In this document: piece by piece, positions 50,745-58,561 of the stretch
How positions within the stretch are numbered: position 1 is the first letter of the stretch
How the letters are laid out: each line of letters begins with the position of its first letter
DNA from: UBA7672 sp041398245
Lineage (GTDB): Bacteria; Pseudomonadota; Alphaproteobacteria; Caulobacterales; Hyphomonadaceae
Assembly: GCA_041398245.1 (NCBI GenBank)
Contig: JAWKVC010000007.1
Span: 1 to 64,000, forward strand
Length of the DNA stretch: 64,000 nt
Direction of reading: 5' to 3'
Translations under genes and position numbers: made by a program
Notes under the pieces: model-generated
Told to the model about the DNA's origin: nothing
Database searches by the model: none
Seen by the model: only the letters and a program-made list of their open reading frames with translations

Positions 50745-53700
50745 GTAGGTACCTGCGCCCCGTTGCTGCTCCCACTGGACGACGCGGTGGATGCACCGGC
50801 CAGCGCCGACTGCGCCAGCATTTCAAGCTGCGCCAGAAACGGCGATGCTTCGATCAGCGTGCGCAACTTGCGGCGGCGCGCCGTCAGCGCTTTGGCTGGG
50901 TCGGCCAGATAAGAATTGGTCGTGCAGTGCCCCTCGGCGAGTAAGGCAATGTCCTTCGCAAGGGACGCGATCTTGCGGTGGTCGCCGTTGCCGGCATCGT
51001 ACGCAGGCATCATCCTGTAAGGCAGCGTGTGGAGATGCCGTTCACCGAAATCCCCCTTCGGATTAAACGTGAGGGTTGCGTTGGTGAGAACAACGCTGTT
51101 GAGCATGCCGATCTGGTACCAGGCCTCGTCCGCGTCCGAAACGACTTTCCAGTAAAGGGTCTGGTCAACGACAAGGTCCTGGGCCTGCGCAACTGGAACG
51201 CACGCCGCACAGATGATCTTGCCCCCTGCCCCGGCCAGAATGAGGTACCCGGTCGTCCCGAAGACTTGCTTGGAGAGTTTGCCACGCTCATCGATGCGCT
51301 GCTGGAGCGATTTGCCTTTCCCCACTGCTTTAAGCTTCTGGTTGATTGTCGCGAACCGTCGTGCGGTTTGGGTAAAGCCCTGCCTACGGATTTCGGACTC
51401 GTCGAGAATGCTCCACGTTCCCGCCGCCGTGCGCAACGCCGGCATAGCCAGAGGCGCGCGATGGAGACCAAGAACGAACGGCAGCAAGTTTTCCGACTGA
51501 GCCATGCGATAGAGAAAGCGCGGCGCGACGTGGCCGGGAAAGCGCTCGGCCGCCATCTCCTTTGCGGATTTGATCGTAAAGCCCCATGCGGAAGCGAGGA
51601 TCGGCGTATCCACACGGTATTCCGGCCCGGCATTCTGGACGATCTCGACGCATACCGCCGTGCGCGGCATAAGATCGGCCCCCTGCTGCGGCAGGTCTGA
51701 CCCGCCGCCTGCCACGGCCGAGCCGCTGCCCCCTTCGAGCACCCAGGCGCTGCGCGCCGACCCGATAGTGCGAACTGAAAAGCCTACGGCATCCAGCCCC
51801 GTATCGGTCGCGACGAAGCCGGCGAACGCTTTCTGCGGAAGCCCGGTAGTGTCTGCTCTCTTGTGTCCTACCAGCGCCGCAGCCGGATACTTGAAGGTGC
51901 CAGGCGCGACCTGCCAGACTTCGGCGATGTCGAACGACACGGGACGTTCGCTTGAAAGGAAGTTATGCTGCCGCAGCCGCTCGTGATGATTTCCGTTCAG
52001 AACAGTCCCGGGCACGAGACAAGCGATGCAGGCATCCGGCCCGAGATAGCGGTCGATGGCGTGAAGCAGGTGCATCGTCCCCAGCTCAAGATGAAGGAAA
52101 GACTGTCCCGCCGGCTGGATCCCGTAGAGTTTCGCTCTGCTCTTCAGCAGCTCTCGGTAGGGATTGTCCGCCAGCCCACTCATAGCGAGCCAAGGCGGAT
52201 TGGACACAAGTCCGTTGAAGTGGCCGGTCAGGAGACCGGGCCTGTATGTATTTCTCAGTATGAAAGCCCAGATGCCGTTGCGCCCAGCAACCGCAAGTTC
52301 AGCCATGCGATGCGCCAGAGGGAAAAGCGCGCTGGAAAGCCGCTTGCAAAGCTCCGGCGGCAATGTGATCCCGAACGCCGCGATCGTGCCGTCGAGAAAG
52401 TTGTCCGCGTCCGCCTTGCTGAAGCCCGCGACGGTCCCGCGCCGCTGCGCGTCTCGCGCCTCGTCGTAAGCCCAGTCCACAATTCGGTCGAAAAAATCGC
52501 GGTAGGCCGGCTGCACCAGCGCCGTCGGAAGCTGGATGGTCGCGCCGTCGAGGGAAACCGGAATGGTGTCGCTTTCGCCGACCATGGGAACTGACGCGGA
52601 AACCGGCGTAACGGCGAACAGCGAGTCCGCGTGATAGACTGGGATGGTGATCGGCTTCTTCGCCGCCTTGATCTCGGCCGACAGGCTGACGACCCATGTC
52701 GTCTTCGCGAGGCTGACTGCCAGGGGGTCGATATCAAAGCCAGTTGCAACATCCTCAAGCTGTTCGATCGTGGAAAAGCCGAACCGCTCCCGTGTGGCCT
52801 TTATGACTTCTGCGAGCATCGTGCCGGACCCGCAGCACATATCGACGATCCGGGGGCTTTCCCCTTCCGGGAGGCCGTTGATGCAACGGTCGGCAAGCAG
52901 GCGGGCGAGCCAGTGCGGGGTCCATTCTTGGCCGAGCAGCTTACGCTGGCTGCGACGGGCGAGTTGTGCCATGAGGCGGCCGAACAAATCCTCTTCAGGA
53001 TACCAGCTGAAATCGTAAGCGTAGAGATCGCGCTGGAGGTCGCGGGCGACCACGACGAGCGGGTCGATGTAGGACGCGCTGAGAAGCCAGCCGAAATAGT
53101 CCTGCTCGACCACATTCTGCAGCTGGAAACTGTCGCGGAAGAATGCGCCGTTCAGGATCCCCTTCAGCTCGTCGGTCGTGCTGAGCAGGGCCTTGCCCGT
53201 CAGCACGTTCGCGCTCAGCAGCCTTGCGAGCAGCGTCACGTAGGCTTCATCGACATACTCGGGGGTCCGGAAGGCGCCCACCGGCCCCTCCAGGTGATCG
53301 ACGAAGCGGGACCAGAGATCGGTCGCCAGGCTCGCCGACGGATCGGTCTTGCGCCCCTCGTCCACCAAGAGCGACAAAGGCCCCGCGCTACCGTTATATG
53401 CGGCCGAATCCATGCCAAGATCGGAAGCGAGGAATTCCGCGCGTAGGGGCCGAGACTGTTCTCGCGCCAGGTGCTTCCTAATGAATGCGCCGAGCTGTTC
53501 GGCGGAAAGGAGGCTGTCATCGGCCAGCGTCAGTTCGTCAATGACGACGAGCTTGATATCTGCAGCGTTGCAGGCGGACGGATCGACACCTAGAGCAAGC
53601 ACGGCATCGTAGGCATACCATTCGACCGTATCCGACAGCACGCCCCGGACCGAGGAAACCGGCATGCCTGCGCGGATGAGCCCTGCAGCCTGCTCCTGCA

Positions 53701-54004
53701 CCTGCGCATAGCCGGTGTCGCGCTTGGTAGTCTTGCGCAGGTCGGATTCGTATTCGATCGTGGTTGATCCCACGAGATTGTCTATAAACCTGGACGCGGC
53801 CTTGCCCGATCCCGTTCCGACCTTGGTGTGCGCCTCGGTCCCTTCGGTGTAGTTGTTGATCCATGTTTCATGCACGGTGTCGGGGAACATAAGCCGCAAC
53901 CGCCCCTGAAGCTCGCTGCGCAGGACCGCCTCGACATGGCCCGCGTCTCGCAGCATGCGGCAGCGACCGATGGTTTCACGAATGCGTTGAATGTCAGCTG
54001 CCAT
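50738..54004 (-). CDS. Large N6-adenine DNA methyltransferase with N-terminal nuclease-like domain
   Basis: The 1088-residue protein has methylase motif I at about residues 388-395 (VDMCCGSGTMLAEV) and the catalytic NPPW at 602-605 (SNPPWLAMSG), in gamma-class order. Residues 70-115 (FIDNLVGSTTIEYESDLRK) have the D...E-Y-E spacing seen in the PD-(D/E)XK-like N-terminal domains of type IIG-style proteins. The C-terminal 350 residues may include target recognition. AAAGGA precedes the start; it overlaps the methylase before it by 11 bases and the PLD gene after it by seven. No helicase motif is present. Confidence 0.78.
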   Translation of the reverse strand: MAADIQRIRETIGRCRMLRDAGHVEAVLRSELQGRLRLMFPDTVHETWINNYTEGTEAHTKVGTGSGKAASRFIDNLVGSTTIEYESDLRKTTKRDTGYAQVQEQAAGLIRAGMPVSSVRGVLSDTVEWYAYDAVLALGVDPSACNAADIKLVVIDELTLADDSLLSAEQLGAFIRKHLAREQSRPLRAEFLASDLGMDSAAYNGSAGPLSLLVDEGRKTDPSASLATDLWSRFVDHLEGPVGAFRTPEYVDEAYVTLLARLLSANVLTGKALLSTTDELKGILNGAFFRDSFQLQNVVEQDYFGWLLSASYIDPLVVVARDLQRDLYAYDFSWYPEEDLFGRLMAQLARRSQRKLLGQEWTPHWLARLLADRCINGLPEGESPRIVDMCCGSGTMLAEVIKATRERFGFSTIEQLEDVATGFDIDPLAVSLAKTTWVVSLSAEIKAAKKPITIPVYHADSLFAVTPVSASVPMVGESDTIPVSLDGATIQLPTALVQPAYRDFFDRIVDWAYDEARDAQRRGTVAGFSKADADNFLDGTIAAFGITLPPELCKRLSSALFPLAHRMAELAVAGRNGIWAFILRNTYRPGLLTGHFNGLVSNPPWLAMSGLADNPYRELLKSRAKLYGIQPAGQSFLHLELGTMHLLHAIDRYLGPDACIACLVPGTVLNGNHHERLRQHNFLSSERPVSFDIAEVWQVAPGTFKYPAAALVGHKRADTTGLPQKAFAGFVATDTGLDAVGFSVRTIGSARSAWVLEGGSGSAVAGGGSDLPQQGADLMPRTAVCVEIVQNAGPEYRVDTPILASAWGFTIKSAKEMAAERFPGHVAPRFLYRMAQSENLLPFVLGLHRAPLAMPALRTAAGTWSILDESEIRRQGFTQTARRFATINQKLKAVGKGKSLQQRIDERGKLSKQVFGTTGYLILAGAGGKIICAACVPVAQAQDLVVDQTLYWKVVSDADEAWYQIGMLNSVVLTNATLTFNPKGDFGERHLHTLPYRMMPAYDAGNGDHRKIASLAKDIALLAEGHCTTNSYLADPAKALTARRRKLRTLIEASPFLAQLEMLAQSALAGASTASSSGSSNGAQVPTC

Positions 54005-56123
54005 GTACGGTCCTTTGGCGGGCGGCGCACATGGCCTCGAGTCGGGTGTCGATATCGCGCGTCACCTCTTTGAGGTCGTTCTCATCGCAGCCGGGCAACG
54101 CGGCGGCCAGGATGAACATGTCGATCCGGTGCCGGGCTGATGGCACGGCCGCAGCCATCTGTTTTCCGAGTTCGGCGAGTCTCTCGCAGTCCCAGTCGGA
54201 CAACGGCGGTATCGGTACCTGGCGGATGTGCGTCGCTTCGAGTTTGAGCGCGCCGCCGCCAAGCGGCGTACCGGCAGATTCCATTGCTGCGCGGCACCAG
54301 CTGCTATTGAATAGCGCGTAGAGCGCAAGAACTGTCCATCGGCTCTGTTCCGCCCAGAGGGTCGAGAAATTGGCATCGATCAGGATGGGCGGCTGGGTAT
54401 TGAGCGCGACGGACGGTGTCCCGTGATTGATCCGCGGCGTGAAGATCGCGGGCAGGTGGCGCGCGGTGAACGTCGGCAACATGTACCAGAAGCGCGGAAC
54501 GTCTCGGCCGTTGGTCGGCCGGCGGACATTGGTGCGTACCGCTGAAAGGTCTGGAATGAACTGTTTTGGCTCTTTGGGATCCGACGCATGCCGGGTAGCC
54601 AGCCGCACGAACGATGCGAGTTCGAGCGGCATTACACGCGGCACGGACATGCCCCGCCTGCGGTAAGTCTCCGCCGCTTCCGTGACGATCGGCTGGTCTT
54701 CCGGCAGGACCCAGTCCGACAGATCGAGTGCACGTGTCACCGGTAGGTAGCCGCTCGCAAAAGCCATCATATCCGTCTGGCGATGGAGAACGGGCCGTAG
54801 CACCGCAGCCGGAACGCGGAAGCGCATCTTCTGAAAGCTCTCGGACGCTTCGACGATAACGGTTTCGTTCTCATACTCGCCGACAAGCGTCACATAGAAA
54901 AACCGGTTACAACCCGAGCGCAGGCCCTGACTGACTCGGATGCCCGCCAGTTCAAGCGTTTGGAGGCGCGCCATTGCTACGCCGGGCGGCAGCATATCGC
55001 GCAATCCCTCCGGCATCGCCGCAGGTCGTGCCTCCCCAACTGAAAACAGCGGCTGCGCGTCGCGGCGATTTTCGGCGTTCCGAAACCAGCTCTTGCGTTC
55101 AAGGCGCTGCTCCAGCGTCAGCCATTCGTCATCCAGCGCAAACGGGCGGCTCTTGATGCTCGGCAAATGCCGGTTCGCCTCGCGCGCCCAGGCTGCGAAA
55201 TCCCGCTCCGGTTCCGGCCCGGGAAAGGCAGTCCCCACCAGTGACTCTCCGCCCGCCGCCGCTGGCGCCACATGCAACCACGTTGCGGCCGGCAAGGACG
55301 TGCGGCCCGATACGGGCGCTTGCGCCTCGTCCCATGAGAGCCGCCGCGCGATCACAAGATGCGTGCGCACCAACGCGTCCGAAAACCAGCCGGGCTGCGT
55401 ATCAGCGACGATATATTCCAGACGAAACGCGCGCAGCAGAAGGTAGCGCACCACATCGGCATAGTCACGCGAGCGCCAGGTCGCAGGAACAACTAGTGCC
55501 AGTCGGCCACCTGGACGCGTCAGCATGGCGGAAAGGAGCCAGGCCGGTACTGATAGATCGGCAAGGCCTGAATATCCTTCTGCGAGTGACTGCCAAAGGG
55601 TGCGTTCGCGACCAGTTAAGCGCGCTTCCAAGATCGCGGACAGGCCTTGGCGCACGTCGCCAACACCCGACCCGTTCCCGTTTTGCGACTGGTATCTCAC
55701 ATAGGGGGGGTTGGTAATGACAAGATCGTAGCCGGATACTTCCAGCGCGGCGACGATCGCTGGGTCAAAGGCGCTGCCCTGCATAATGCGGGCAGCAGCG
55801 ACGGCGCCTTCCGCCTGCAAGGCCGCGGTCCGACGCCCGCAGAAAGCGGCCGTCTCAGGTTCAAGCTCAATACCGTCCAGCAGGCTGAGCCGAGTACCTC
55901 GCCCCTGCGCGGTCAATGCGGCCGCGTCAAGCAGGTCCCCGTGCCCAGCCATAGGATCGATCACGGATCGTGCGTCAGGGTCGAGCGCTATGTGCGCGAG
56001 CAGTCTGCCTAGCGGCAATCCGGTGAAGAATTGCCCCAGCCGTTTCCGTTGGGCAGCAGGCAGCCCTTGCTCGAAGGATCGCGCTGAGGATCTGATCGCG
56101 CGGACCGCGTCAGTCGCCGACAC
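53994..56123 (-). CDS. N6-adenine DNA methyltransferase, Eco57I/TaqI-like
   Basis: The protein has GQFFT near residue 30, motif I DPMAGHGDLL at about 56-65 and the catalytic NPPY at about 138-141 (LVITNPPYVRYQ), in gamma-class order, then a long C-terminal region with SGCNRFFY and a terminal region that could recognise DNA. I start it at GTG 56123 because GGGAG lies eight bases upstream, overlapping the previous gene by 14 bases (709 residues); ATGs at 56174 and 56156 are possible but have no ribosome site and would overlap by up to 65 bases. It is unlike the other two methylases of the operon. Confidence 0.8.
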   Translation of the reverse strand: MSATDAVRAIRSSARSFEQGLPAAQRKRLGQFFTGLPLGRLLAHIALDPDARSVIDPMAGHGDLLDAAALTAQGRGTRLSLLDGIELEPETAAFCGRRTAALQAEGAVAAARIMQGSAFDPAIVAALEVSGYDLVITNPPYVRYQSQNGNGSGVGDVRQGLSAILEARLTGRERTLWQSLAEGYSGLADLSVPAWLLSAMLTRPGGRLALVVPATWRSRDYADVVRYLLLRAFRLEYIVADTQPGWFSDALVRTHLVIARRLSWDEAQAPVSGRTSLPAATWLHVAPAAAGGESLVGTAFPGPEPERDFAAWAREANRHLPSIKSRPFALDDEWLTLEQRLERKSWFRNAENRRDAQPLFSVGEARPAAMPEGLRDMLPPGVAMARLQTLELAGIRVSQGLRSGCNRFFYVTLVGEYENETVIVEASESFQKMRFRVPAAVLRPVLHRQTDMMAFASGYLPVTRALDLSDWVLPEDQPIVTEAAETYRRRGMSVPRVMPLELASFVRLATRHASDPKEPKQFIPDLSAVRTNVRRPTNGRDVPRFWYMLPTFTARHLPAIFTPRINHGTPSVALNTQPPILIDANFSTLWAEQSRWTVLALYALFNSSWCRAAMESAGTPLGGGALKLEATHIRQVPIPPLSDWDCERLAELGKQMAAAVPSARHRIDMFILAAALPGCDENDLKEVTRDIDTRLEAMCAARQRTVHGS

Positions 56124-57987
56124 TGCATAAAACTCCCGGCTGAGCTTGTTCCGCATACCAACGGTAGAAAACATCAGCGTCGAGCGGGACTTTTTGATGA
56201 TGGCTCAGGAAATGCGTTACAAGGCGAGAATACAGCCTCTGCGCCGTCACTTCGGCAGGATCGTGCGTAGCGGTCGCCGTGCGATGAAGAGCGGTCGCGA
56301 CGGCCCACACAGATTTGTCTACTCCGGTCATGGTTCCGAACTGGATTTCCGCCTTGCGCCGCGGGCCCAACAGGAGGACGGGGTCGCCGCGTACTGCTCC
56401 TTCCGTCGTAACCTGTTTGAAGCTGCCCTGCTTCTTATCGAGAACCCCGGCATATTTCACGTCGAAACCAGCATCCTGGTAGGCGCGCTGCAAGGCGTTC
56501 CACACTTCAGCGGATGCGGAATGGAACACCATCGTGGCGTTGCCGGATGGCTTCAATATCCGGCGGGCCTCGCTGAACGAGCGGGTAAGTAATTCTCGAT
56601 AATCGCCGATGGCCTTGCCCTGATCCGGGCTGACGATGGCTTCATCCGTGCGATCGGTGAATGTCCTGAGCCAAGCCTCGTTTATAAAATTGAGTTCGGC
56701 ATAAGGTATGTTGGCCCCGAAGGGCGGATCCGTGAACACATAATCTATGCTCCCTGACGGCAGCGCGACATCGCAGCTGGAACCGTGGACAACCTCGATC
56801 TTGCCGCTGCCTCCGTGAATAATTTCGAATGCCTGTGCAATCGTCTTCAACTTGCGCCGCAATCCCGCAAACAAGTTTTTCTCTACAGGCAAGCCGCTGA
56901 CGTACAGCACGCCGGGCTGGGCGCTGGTGACGACCAAGTCCCTCTGATCGGTTTTGGCGACCACACGCGTCATGATCGTGCCGTGTGCCGCGTTGTAGCT
57001 CAGCAGCCAGAAACGCAGGGCCTCGCGAAGCGCCCCGCGATAAAATTCCACTCGCTCCCACATACGCGCAAATACGATGAGATTGCGCCGCGTGTAAAAA
57101 TGATGAACGTGTGTAATTCCCTGATGGTAGCCCCTTCTGTATAGATCGCCCCAAGGGATAAGGGCCCTCGGTACGCATGATGGAATCGGTTCGGCCTCTA
57201 TCTTCTTGATAAGGGTTAGATCAGCGGCAGATGCCGGACGCGACCAGAGCTTTCGGCCCGTGGCTCCATAGACGCGAGCCAAAGTTCGCTTGCGAAGAGC
57301 TCGCTCATCGCCGAGCACGTCGTCACACTCGTTGATCGTGACCCGTTCGATTCCATCGAGCGGAGATTTGTGTCGGCACTTCGGACATGAAAAAGTGGAT
57401 GATATCGTCGCGGGATCGAGTGATACACATGCTTCCCACAACGAGATACCTTTGCGACATTTCGGACACCTCAGAGTGTCGCTCCAGATTAGATGTCGTA
57501 TTCTCCCTTTTCCGCCCGCTGGATCACGGGCTTCGTACATCCATCCATCCTCATCTTCGCCTGCCGCAAGTACATCTTCGGCGGCCTTCCGGAATTCCAC
57601 GGGATTAGGTGGATTGGTAAGCGTACGGCCGACAAAAGCGCCAAGCGCCCCCAATTCATAAAGCACCGCATTTCTCATCCCCCATCGAACGCTTAGGCCG
57701 AGACGCTTGGCCTCGGCCCGAAGCTCTGCCGTGGGTCTCTCGCAGAGCACGGTCGCAAGACCTGTTGTACCACTGCCTGCGAACCCGTCGAACACGGTGT
57801 CGCCGACCTTGGTATGCGTCGCGATATAAAGCGCAATCGCCTCTGGTGAGATTTTCGTTGGGTACGGAAATGCACCGAAAAGAGGACCTGTTCGCTTCGC
57901 AGAAAGAGGCTTCTTATACAAAATGTTCAAAGTTGACTCAGACATCCGCGAAGCAGCTTTTTGTTTGCTTTTTTGCGCGGACTGCAT
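56110..57987 (-). CDS. DNA methyltransferase with FAGSGTT and DPPF motifs and a zinc ribbon
   Basis: The 625-residue protein has the SAM motif FDGFAGSGTTGLA at about residues 66-78 and the catalytic DPPF at 420-423 (VFTDPPFGANIPYAELNF). Between them lie two CPKC pairs (RCPKCRKG, SCPKCRHKSP) that should form a zinc ribbon. The large insert between motifs resembles the adenine-specific methylases of the DUF1156-like group. I start at 57987; a later Met (57945, MSESTLNIL) is possible and the frame is open upstream to 58131. It follows the small regulator gene by 32 bases and overlaps the next methylase. Confidence 0.78.
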   Translation of the reverse strand: MQSAQKSKQKAASRMSESTLNILYKKPLSAKRTGPLFGAFPYPTKISPEAIALYIATHTKVGDTVFDGFAGSGTTGLATVLCERPTAELRAEAKRLGLSVRWGMRNAVLYELGALGAFVGRTLTNPPNPVEFRKAAEDVLAAGEDEDGWMYEARDPAGGKGRIRHLIWSDTLRCPKCRKGISLWEACVSLDPATISSTFSCPKCRHKSPLDGIERVTINECDDVLGDERALRKRTLARVYGATGRKLWSRPASAADLTLIKKIEAEPIPSCVPRALIPWGDLYRRGYHQGITHVHHFYTRRNLIVFARMWERVEFYRGALREALRFWLLSYNAAHGTIMTRVVAKTDQRDLVVTSAQPGVLYVSGLPVEKNLFAGLRRKLKTIAQAFEIIHGGSGKIEVVHGSSCDVALPSGSIDYVFTDPPFGANIPYAELNFINEAWLRTFTDRTDEAIVSPDQGKAIGDYRELLTRSFSEARRILKPSGNATMVFHSASAEVWNALQRAYQDAGFDVKYAGVLDKKQGSFKQVTTEGAVRGDPVLLLGPRRKAEIQFGTMTGVDKSVWAVATALHRTATATHDPAEVTAQRLYSRLVTHFLSHHQKVPLDADVFYRWYAEQAQPGVLCSVGD

Positions 57988-58019
57988 GGCCGCTCTTCTG
58001 TTTGATATCTTGACTACTG

Positions 58020-58238
58020 TCACACTTGCTCCGGTGCCGAAGAATGCCCGACTGATGGCTGAGACTTGATGACTTTGGGTGCTCCCCGATGTCGGCTTAG
58101 ATATTCGTGTATCGCACGCCGAATGACCCAAGAGACTGAGACGTCGCCCTTATCGGCAAGCGCGCTCAACGCGTCGTGGTCACTGGGTGTAACGCTGACT
58201 GTGACCCTAGGGCCAAGTTTTTTGGGTCGCTCGCTCAT
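58020..58238 (-). CDS. Ribbon-helix-helix regulator heading the methylase operon
   Basis: The 72-residue protein has the strand-helix-helix pattern RVTVSVTPSDHDALSALAD and VSVSWVIRRAIHEYLSRH of CopG/Arc-type DNA-binding proteins. It is the first gene of the minus-strand operon and is divergent from the zinc-hook ATPase, so it may repress both promoters, as controller proteins of restriction systems do. A 5+3+5 palindrome lies 60 bases upstream. The role is inferred from position. Confidence 0.75.
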   Translation of the reverse strand: MSERPKKLGPRVTVSVTPSDHDALSALADKGDVSVSWVIRRAIHEYLSRHRGAPKVIKSQPSVGHSSAPEQV

Positions 58239-58297
58239 GGCTCGTATAGCTTGTTCTCTTTATGTTCCGATAGTCGACACCGAGTCAGATTGCAACT

Positions 58298-58310
58298 AAG
58301 TGCATCACTT
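58298..58310. promoter_or_regulatory. Palindrome AAGTG-CAT-CACTT in the divergent promoter region
   Basis: A perfect 5-base dyad with a 3-base spacer lies 60 bases upstream of the ribbon-helix-helix start and about 250 bases upstream of the ATPase gene. Its size suits a dimeric small regulator. A -35-like TTGCAA is seven bases downstream on the minus strand. It is a candidate operator for the operon's own regulator. Confidence 0.4.
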
Positions 58311-58561
58311 TGAATCATGGGGGAAGGGATTAGGCGGCGCCGTCGGCGCGCCCGGCACGTCACGTGGCACTATCAATTTGAGCACGACTTTTGACCGAGT
58401 GGTAATTTGATGGGGCATCTGTCACCAATTTCGCGTGGCCCGGAATCTCGCTGCTCTGCCCGCTGCTCGACCTCTATTGTCGAATTGCCAGTCCCAAATG
58501 CGAGGCCATTTGCGCGACCGACCGACAAATCGGAAGCATCGCGAACTTGAGGGGGGAGCAA

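Noticed and set aside
49659..58238. Interpretation of the methylase operon as BREX or DISARM
   Set aside because: No PglZ, BrxC-type ATPase, SNF2 or DrmA helicase, or DUF1998 protein is present; only methylases and a PLD protein overlap with those systems.
49659..58238. Interpretation as an ordinary type I restriction system
   Set aside because: There is no HsdS-like specificity subunit or HsdR-type translocase.
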